Assembly (NCBI GenBank): GCA_028717985.1
Contig: JAQUMS010000013.1
Location: forward strand, 1 to 11,966
DNA from: Candidatus Omnitrophota bacterium
GTDB lineage: Bacteria > Omnitrophota > Gorgyraeia > Gygaellales > Profunditerraquicolaceae
Direction of reading: 5' to 3'
Length of the DNA: 11,966 bases
Below, piece after piece: positions 1 through 4,074 of the stretch; position 1 is the stretch's first letter, and the number at the start of each line of letters is the position of its first letter. Made by a program: the position numbers and the translations under genes. The notes beneath the pieces were generated by a model. The model was not told the DNA's origin. It was given only the letters and a program-made list of their open reading frames with translations, and made no database searches.

Positions 1-1
1 C

Positions 2-1126
2 GATACTATTATCGGGAAACTTTATTCGGAATTACGCTCGGCGGGAATACTGGATACTACTGCCCTGTTCATCACCTCGGACCACGGGGAAAACTTAGGA
101 GAACACAAACCATTTACCCACGGAGGACCTATTCCCTGGGATTCATTAATCAAAACCCCGCTGATTATATCCTATCCGCCTTTATTCAAAAAAAACCATA
201 CCGAGAACCGGTTCACGGAAGCAATCGATATAATGCCCACCATACTCGATATGTGCCGAATCCCCCTGCCTCCCGGAAAACGAATAAACGGAATCAGCTT
301 GCGCTGGTATCTAAACCATTTTTATGCCGCCAAGAAGGCTGTTTATTCTCTCCACGCAATCCGGACTGCCGGATATAAATACGTTATTGACAAAAAAATG
401 CTGTTTGATTTAAAAAACGACCCTTATGAAACAAAAAATATAGCCGACAAAAAACCGGCGACCGTCCATTACTTAACAAAATTATACATGAAAACGATTT
501 TCCCTGAAATAAAAACAGCGAAATATTCACGTAAAAAACTTCCGCCTGATTACGCGTTTTATATCCCGATATACTCTTTTACCGCTGATCCTGAAAACCA
601 GATACAAACAGACGAATTCCCGGCTGATTCCCCTCGGGATCCGGCGCACAAAGAATATTCCCCCAAACCATGGGCGTATCGCATCAATAAAGAATTCATA
701 CTGAGAACATCTCTGTATCGCGTCCCTAACACTCCCGCTATCCCTTTAAAGTTATCCGCGGAGATGCCAAATTCCGCGTATAGAATTTATATTTTATTAA
801 AAACAAATCAAAAACTTACGCTTCCGGGTACTGATATAGGACTTCGGTATAGTTTTACGTCTCCAGATTCACAAAAAATTCCTCTTATGATTGAAGAAAC
901 CACACTGGACAACAGGCGGGAAGAATTTTATTATTACGCAGATATCGGAATAGCAACAGTAAAAAACAGAGATTTTTCGCTTACACTAAATTTTCAGCCT
1001 GCTGGAAACGCCGCATACGAGATATGCTCAATCAAATTTGTGTCCCTTCGCGCTGAAAACAATATTCCCCTTCCTGATGAAATAGAAAACCAAAGACAAC
1101 GCCTTCAATCACTGGGATACATGTAA
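2..1126 (+). CDS. Sulfatase-family hydrolase, C-terminal part (5' end outside window)
   Basis: The reading frame is open from the first bases of the window and ends with TAA at 1124-1126, giving 374 residues of a longer protein. An early TSDHGE stretch (fragment residues 25-30), followed by NLGEH, is the metal-binding Asp-His motif of the sulfatase/alkaline phosphatase superfamily. Further on, FDLKNDPYETKNIA matches the 'DPxExxN' signature common near the end of sulfatase catalytic domains. The extreme C-terminus, LQSLGYM, is also typical of the family. After the catalytic domain there are roughly 150 residues rich in beta-prone sequence, probably an accessory sandwich domain. The Cys/Ser-x-Pro-x-Arg motif that becomes formylglycine would lie upstream of the window, so I cannot say whether this is an active sulfatase or a related phosphoesterase. 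The substrate is unknown. It converges with the DUF190 gene downstream. Confidence 0.88.
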   Translation, partial: DTIIGKLYSELRSAGILDTTALFITSDHGENLGEHKPFTHGGPIPWDSLIKTPLIISYPPLFKKNHTENRFTEAIDIMPTILDMCRIPLPPGKRINGISLRWYLNHFYAAKKAVYSLHAIRTAGYKYVIDKKMLFDLKNDPYETKNIADKKPATVHYLTKLYMKTIFPEIKTAKYSRKKLPPDYAFYIPIYSFTADPENQIQTDEFPADSPRDPAHKEYSPKPWAYRINKEFILRTSLYRVPNTPAIPLKLSAEMPNSAYRIYILLKTNQKLTLPGTDIGLRYSFTSPDSQKIPLMIEETTLDNRREEFYYYADIGIATVKNRDFSLTLNFQPAGNAAYEICSIKFVSLRAENNIPLPDEIENQRQRLQSLGYM

Positions 1127-1195
1127 CACTTTTTTCTGACAATGGATACCGGATAAAATCCCCAAACAGGGTAGTCCGAATTTTTACGTTTTGCT

Positions 1196-1528
1196 TCACC
1201 CGTGCCGGTATTTAATCACCTGGATCTTTTCCAGGGTAATCAAACCTTCTGTTACCACTTCATCAAGAAACGGCATCAGCGTATTCAGTTTATCTTCCGT
1301 GTCAACGATCTCGATTACAACCGGCATATCTTCCGATAAACGCAGTAATTTTGCGGTATGCATACGGCTGGTAGCGCCGAATCCCATAATTCCCCGAACA
1401 GCTGTCGCTCCGGCAAGGTTTAATTCACGGGCTTTGATCACAATCTGCTCATAGAGGGCTTTACCGTTATACAAATCCGATTCCCCGACAAATACTCTTA
1501 ACAACATCCCTTCTTCCGGAAGTTTCAT
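1196..1528 (-). CDS. DUF190 family PII-like protein
   Basis: A 110-residue cytoplasmic protein that matches the DUF190 family, small ferredoxin-like alpha/beta proteins related to PII signalling proteins. Recognisable family features are the N-terminal LLRVFVGESDLYNGKALYE, the central GATAVRGIMGFGA with its glycine-rich turn, and the later VVIEIVDTEDKL and LITLEKIQVIKY strands. The ATG overlaps the stop codon of crcB by one base (TAATG), and a GGAGG lies upstream, so the start is well supported and translation is probably coupled. DUF190 genes frequently sit beside crcB, which suggests a role linked to fluoride export or its regulation, but the molecular function is not established. The length is normal for the family and nothing looks broken. 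Confidence 0.9.
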   Translation of the reverse strand: MKLPEEGMLLRVFVGESDLYNGKALYEQIVIKARELNLAGATAVRGIMGFGATSRMHTAKLLRLSEDMPVVIEIVDTEDKLNTLMPFLDEVVTEGLITLEKIQVIKYRHG

Positions 1529-1923
1529 TACAGTGCCTCCTTTAAGATATTCATCAGCAATCTCGAAACCAAAAACCCGGCATAGACAAAAAAGATTCCA
1601 AGCAGATTCGTAATACCGATATTAATCAACGCTATCTTAACCTCGCCGTCGCGTATTAAATTAAAATTCTCCAGGCTGAAAGTTGAAAAGGTCGTAAAAC
1701 CCCCGAGGATACCGATGAAAATAAACATTCTGATATCCGGAGAAACAGATACCCGCTCAAATAATCCCCACAGAAATCCGATCACTAACGAACCGGAAAG
1801 GTTCACGATCAGGGTACTTACAGGAAAAATACCGTTTGAAAATTTATAATCAACTCCGGAAAGAAGGTATCTCAAGAGAGTGCCGGCCGCTCCGCCGCAC
1901 GCAATTAAAAGAAGTCTCATCAT
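1528..1923 (-). CDS. crcB: CrcB/Fluc fluoride ion channel
   Basis: A 131-residue inner-membrane protein of the Fluc family, which forms dual-topology dimers that let fluoride leave the cytoplasm. The sequence shows four hydrophobic segments and the family motifs: GGAAGTLLRY near the N-terminus, NLSGSLVIGFLWG in helix 2 (with the conserved Asn), and GGFTTFSTFSLE in the broken helix 3, which supplies the pore-lining Phe/Thr residues. An upstream ATG at 1938 is possible, but GGAGAG at 1931-1936 lies seven bases before the ATG at 1921-1923, so I prefer the shorter start; the next codon is also ATG. It lies between the YciH gene and DUF190 with almost no spacing, so it is probably part of one transcript. 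A single gene is present, consistent with a homodimeric channel. Confidence 0.93.
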   Translation of the reverse strand: MMRLLLIACGGAAGTLLRYLLSGVDYKFSNGIFPVSTLIVNLSGSLVIGFLWGLFERVSVSPDIRMFIFIGILGGFTTFSTFSLENFNLIRDGEVKIALINIGITNLLGIFFVYAGFLVSRLLMNILKEAL

Positions 1924-1930
1924 ATGTATA

Positions 1931-1936
1931 CTCTCC
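1931..1936 (-). promoter_or_regulatory. Ribosome binding site that decides the crcB start
   Basis: GGAGAG on the minus strand, seven bases before ATG 1921-1923. It lies inside the codons that a longer crcB reading from 1938 would use, and that upstream ATG has no purine-rich sequence in front of it. This favours the 131-residue form. Confidence 0.6.
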
Positions 1937-1953
1937 ATACAAAGGGAACGTTC

Positions 1954-2358
1954 CTATTTCTTAACATCGCGAGAAAATTTAAGCCGCTCCCGGTATAATA
2001 TCTGTTCAACTTTCTCGCGGTGATCACCCTGCAATTCGATCGCGTGATCTTTTACCGTGCCGCCTGTACTCAAGTGCCGTTTTAACTGCCGGGATAATTC
2101 TTCAAGGTCATTCTCGCTCAAAAGCAGGCCCGTGATCAATGTTACGCCTTTTCCTTTACGGCCTTTAGTCACATAACGGATCCGCACGACACCATCCGTT
2201 TCAGGCACAGCCGCCTTCTTAATCTGACGGCACACGCAGTTCTTCTCAGGCTTATTGCAACCAGGGCATACCGCGCCCATATCGGTTGAATAAATTAAAC
2301 GTGATTCATAGTTATCCGGTCTCATTTTGGGAAAAACGATTTTATGTTGTTGTTCCAA
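1954..2358 (-). CDS. yciH: YciH/SUI1 (eIF1-like) translation factor
   Basis: A 134-residue protein with the SUI1 domain of eIF1 and bacterial YciH. The stretch VVRIRYVTKGRKGKGVTLITGL and the later LKRHLSTGGTVKDHAIELQGDH are the core of the fold, including the basic loop and the conserved GGTVKD turn. The N-terminal part reads SRLIYSTD followed by four cysteines (C31, C34, C41, C43), as in YciH proteins with a small zinc knuckle. In bacteria these proteins influence initiation fidelity and are not essential. The start is uncertain: the longest form begins with TTG at 2356-2358, only about ten to fifteen bases from the inferred transcription start, while an ATG twelve codons in (2323-2325) would still keep the whole conserved region. 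Neither has a strong Shine-Dalgarno sequence. It heads the transcript that continues into crcB. Confidence 0.9.
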   Translation of the reverse strand: MEQQHKIVFPKMRPDNYESRLIYSTDMGAVCPGCNKPEKNCVCRQIKKAAVPETDGVVRIRYVTKGRKGKGVTLITGLLLSENDLEELSRQLKRHLSTGGTVKDHAIELQGDHREKVEQILYRERLKFSRDVKK

Positions 2359-2374
2359 ATTATAGTCTCTGTTT

Positions 2375-2402
2375 ATTATACTTCTATCGGCCGCAAAATC
2401 AA
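2375..2402 (-). promoter_or_regulatory. Sigma-70 type promoter for yciH-crcB-DUF190
   Basis: On the minus strand, TTGATT (2397-2402) and a perfect TATAAT (2375-2380) are separated by 16 bases. The predicted start would be near 2368, leaving a leader of only about ten bases before the TTG codon. No riboswitch fits in that leader. Confidence 0.7.
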
Positions 2403-2429
2403 TAGGATGGTATCACCACCCTAACCTTG

Positions 2430-2481
2430 TTCCACTCCGGAAGTGGACCAACCAAAAAGCTGGTCCACTTCCGGAGTGGAA
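2430..2481. repeat. Perfect 21-bp inverted repeat with 10-base loop
   Basis: The arms at 2430-2450 and 2461-2481 are exact reverse complements around the loop ACCAAAAAGC. Each arm is itself partly self-complementary, because TCCACT and AGTGGA flank a CCGG-containing centre. No T-tract follows on either strand, so it is not an ordinary terminator. It sits between the UDG terminator and the yciH promoter. It could be a small mobile repeat, a leftover pair of transposon ends, or a protein-binding site; I do not recognise the family. Confidence 0.85.
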
Positions 2482-2493
2482 ATGGTCATAACA

Positions 2494-2524
2494 TAAAAAT
2501 ACCTCCTGACGTATAAGGAGGTAT
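2494..2524 (-). terminator. Rho-independent terminator after the UDG-like gene
   Basis: On the minus strand a 9-bp stem (ATACCTCCT / AGGAGGTAT, arms 2516-2524 and 2499-2507) with an 8-base loop is followed by five T residues. It starts 14 bases past the final stop of the glycosylase reading frame. Confidence 0.7.
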
Positions 2525-2537
2525 AAATATTGCTGAT

Positions 2538-3185
2538 TTATTTTAACAGTTTTTTGAAAGCCGGATGTTCAACAATAAACAACAATGCGCGTTTAAGCAG
2601 GGTTTTTCCCGGTTCTTTACGATGCCAGGGAGATGCGCCTGAAGGATGCGGCAAAGGAATAACATCAAAATGATGCCCTTCACGTGTTACTTTAAACTGC
2701 CGGCCAATGATTTGATCAAGATTTTGAGATGGGAGGAATCGTTAGATAGCCAGTTTGCCGACAGGGATAATCAAAGCGGGCCGCTGAATCTTCAATTCGC
2801 GTTTGAGCCAAACGGAACAATTCCACACTTCCTGCGGCGACGGCACGCGGTCACCGCCGGTTAGTTTTTTCCCCGGAAAACACCGGCACACGGCCGCCAT
2901 ATAAATGGCGGAGCGAAACTCTTCTTCGTTCAAACCTGCTGAGTCTCTGAACCAGCCGAAAAGCGTTTTACCCGCAGTCCATGCAAACGGCCTGCCTAAC
3001 TTCGGCTCCTTATCACCGGGAGCCTGCCCAACAAGAATAACACGGCTTTCTACCGGACGGCCACTCACCACAGGAGGATTCATCTGCGGGCACCGTCTGC
3101 ATCTTTTCAACTTACGAATATGTGTAAAAATGGGGACGGTTCTATTTTTCGGCTGATTATTTGATCTGCTTCGCGCTATTTTCAT
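2538..3185 (-). pseudogene. Uracil-DNA glycosylase-like gene interrupted by an in-frame TAA
   Basis: Read as one frame this gives about 215 codons of a family 4/5-like uracil-DNA glycosylase, which removes uracil from DNA in base-excision repair. Visible features are an iron-sulfur cysteine set (C29 and C32, then C100 or C102, and C123), the active-site loop VGQAPGDKE (52-60), LGRPFAWTAGKTL (63-75) and PVGKLAI (141-147). A TAA at 2742-2744 then stops translation, but the same frame continues with RFLPSQNLDQIIGRQF and the key LPHPSGASPW motif, ending at TAA 2538-2540. The stop sits where relatives usually have a Glu before RFL, so a single GAA-to-TAA change would explain it. The 147-residue product lacks the HPSGAS motif and is probably inactive. 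About ten N-terminal residues (PKNRTVPIFT) are encoded by a REP-like sequence, so the original start may also have been altered. An assembly or sequencing error is possible. Confidence 0.82.
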
Positions 3186-3223
3186 ATCACGATTTCAACT
3201 TCCAAAAAACAGGACCGTCCACA
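3131..3223. repeat. REP-like inverted pair (REPIN-like) over the start of the UDG-like gene
   Basis: The plus strand at 3131-3152 (TGGGGACGGTTCTATTTTTC plus GG) and the minus strand of 3202-3223 (TGTGGACGGTCCTGTTTTTT plus GG) agree at 18 of 22 positions, facing each other with about 49 bases between. Pairs of short inverted repeats with a GGACGGT core and a T-rich inner side resemble REP/REPIN elements moved by Y1-type (RAYT) transposases. No transposase is present here. The left arm lies in the coding frame and the right arm lies just after the first cold-shock gene. Confidence 0.6.
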
Positions 3224-3229
3224 TTATTA

Positions 3230-3445
3230 TTATGCCTGGGGAGCAGCAACTACCCGAACATTAACCGCCCTGGGCCCTTTAGGTGATTTTTCCACTTCAA
3301 ATTCAACGCTCTGTTCTTCCTGAAGCGCGTTAAATTGAGAATCCAGGATACTGCTCTGGTGAAAAAAAACCTCTCTGCCGTCGGTATCGCTGATAAAGCC
3401 GAAACCTCTGTCTTTTACCAATTTCTTTATTTTACCAGTATGCAT
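3230..3445 (-). CDS. Cold-shock domain protein (divergent type)
   Basis: A 71-residue single cold-shock domain, a five-stranded OB fold that binds single-stranded RNA or DNA in the cytoplasm. RNP1 appears as DRGFGFIS and RNP2 as EVFFHQSS; the C-terminal strand reads SVEFEVEKSPKGPRAVNVRVV. It differs from the classical type in that the KWF motif before RNP1 is replaced by KKLVKDRGF, so the first surface aromatic residue is missing. This variant is familiar in many environmental bacteria. AGGAGG lies four bases before the ATG. It is on the same strand as, and downstream of, the second cold-shock gene, but a strong terminator separates them, so it probably has its own promoter in 3446-3540, which I could not place. 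There is a short C-terminal tail, AAPQA. The UDG-like gene begins 44 bases beyond its stop. Confidence 0.93.
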   Translation of the reverse strand: MHTGKIKKLVKDRGFGFISDTDGREVFFHQSSILDSQFNALQEEQSVEFEVEKSPKGPRAVNVRVVAAPQA

Positions 3446-3542
3446 GATGCCTCCTTTTACATCCGGCTCGAGTGCACCTTGACATAAAAAATTACCCCGT
3501 GCACTTTTTCTACGGTGGCGGAGCCGGCGTAAACCTTCTGTT

Positions 3543-3577
3543 TAAAAAAAAAGCCCGGCTCTTCTGAAGCCGGGCTT
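3543..3577 (-). terminator. Rho-independent terminator after the second cold-shock gene
   Basis: On the minus strand AAGCCCGGCT (3568-3577) pairs perfectly with AGCCGGGCTT (3551-3560) around a 7-base loop, followed by a long T run. It lies just after the stop of the 3589-3789 gene and is the strongest terminator in the window. Confidence 0.93.
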
Positions 3578-3588
3578 GACTTACCGGA

Positions 3589-3789
3589 TTACAGTTTTAC
3601 AACGTTAACAGCCTGAAAACCTTTAGGGCCTTTTTCAATTTCAAACTCAACTTCCTGCCCCTCGGCCAATGACTTATAACCTTCACCCTGAATGGATTTG
3701 TGATGCACAAACACATCTTCACCTGTCTCAGGGGTGATAAACCCATACCCCTTTTGATTACTGAACCACTTCACTTTACCTCTTGCCAT
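3589..3789 (-). CDS. Cold-shock protein, CspA type
   Basis: A 66-residue CspA-like protein that binds single-stranded nucleic acid and acts as an RNA chaperone. It has the full set of classical features: GKVKWF near the N-terminus, RNP1 as KGYGFI, RNP2 as VFVHH, and a C-terminal EFEIEKGPKGFQAVNVV strand. The reading frame is open 31 codons further upstream, but that extension has no cold-shock homology and runs through the promoter and palindrome. The start at 3787-3789 is preceded by AGGAGG at 3801-3806 (11 bases away) and gives the canonical length, so I place it there. A promoter lies at 3817-3844 and a strong terminator at 3543-3577, making this a single-gene transcript with a leader of about twenty bases, unlike the long leader of E. 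coli cspA. Confidence 0.95.
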   Translation of the reverse strand: MARGKVKWFSNQKGYGFITPETGEDVFVHHKSIQGEGYKSLAEGQEVEFEIEKGPKGFQAVNVVKL

Positions 3790-3816
3790 AATCTGTACTA
3801 CCTCCTTTTCCAAAAA

Positions 3817-3844
3817 ATTATAATCCCAAATTTTGCAATTGCAA
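3817..3844 (-). promoter_or_regulatory. Putative promoter of the CspA-type gene
   Basis: On the minus strand TTGCAA (3839-3844) and a perfect TATAAT (3817-3822) are separated by 16 bases. The -35 element and most of the spacer fall inside a 24-base perfect palindrome, which could be an operator. Confidence 0.55.
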
Positions 3845-3850
3845 AATTTG
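3827..3850. repeat. 24-base perfect palindrome over the cold-shock promoter
   Basis: CAAATTTTGCAA followed directly by TTGCAAAATTTG, with no loop. It covers the -35 box and the spacer of the predicted promoter. A dyad of this kind in this place is typical of a dimeric regulator site, though it may equally be one unit of the palindrome cluster that continues to 3935. Confidence 0.7.
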
Positions 3851-3868
3851 CCCATAGATAGGGCCGAC

Positions 3869-3894
3869 CGATGAAATTCCATAGAATTTCATCG
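3869..3894. repeat. 11-bp perfect inverted repeat, 4-base loop
   Basis: CGATGAAATTC (3869-3879) and GAATTTCATCG (3884-3894) are exact reverse complements around CATA. No T-tract follows on either strand. It is part of the palindrome cluster upstream of the CspA-type gene. Confidence 0.75.
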
Positions 3895-3907
3895 TATTCA
3901 TCGGGGT

Positions 3908-3935
3908 GATCCCGGTAGGATTTCTACCGCGGATC
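3908..3935. repeat. Bulged inverted repeat
   Basis: GATCCCGGTAG (3908-3918) pairs with CTACCGCGGATC (3924-3935) apart from one extra base, with a 5-base loop. It is the third palindrome within about 110 bases. Confidence 0.65.
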
Positions 3936-3956
3936 AGGGATAATAGATAATGCCAG

Positions 3957-4002
3957 AAATAAAAAAACCTGAAGGTTAGCAATCCGCACCACCCTTCAGG
4001 TT
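3957..4002 (-). terminator. Rho-independent terminator after the octapeptide-repeat protein
   Basis: On the minus strand a 10-bp stem (AACCTGAAGG / CCTTCAGGTT, arms 3993-4002 and 3966-3975) is followed by a T-rich tail. The 17-base loop is long for a terminator, but its position 72 bases after the stop codon at 4075 fits. Confidence 0.7.
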
Positions 4003-4074
4003 CTAGACTTCTAATCTTTTATCCACTACGGGTGTTACTATACCACCATTTCCCGCCTTGTCAAGGGAAAATTA

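Noticed and set aside
1150..1185. Possible terminator between the convergent sulfatase and DUF190 genes
   Set aside because: Only a four-base CGGA/TCCG stem with a weak CCC/GGG interior can be drawn before the T run; too poor to call.
2403..2429. GGTGGTGATACC-like sequence resembling part of a fluoride riboswitch near the yciH-crcB unit
   Set aside because: It lies upstream of a good promoter, so it would not be in the transcript, and the expected pseudoknot partners and GCC pairing are not present.
2742..2744. Stop in the glycosylase gene as a recoded amino acid
   Set aside because: The codon is TAA, not TGA or TAG, and TAA ends several intact genes here, so selenocysteine, pyrrolysine or a changed code is unlikely.
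3202..3229. GGACGGTCC plus T run after the first cold-shock gene as a terminator
   Set aside because: The stem would be three or four bases with a one- to three-base loop; the REP-like explanation is better.
3446..3540. Two GTGCAC sites and a plus-strand TTGACA upstream of the first cold-shock gene as a promoter
   Set aside because: The TTGACA has no matching -10 at proper spacing and points away from the gene; no convincing minus-strand pair was found.
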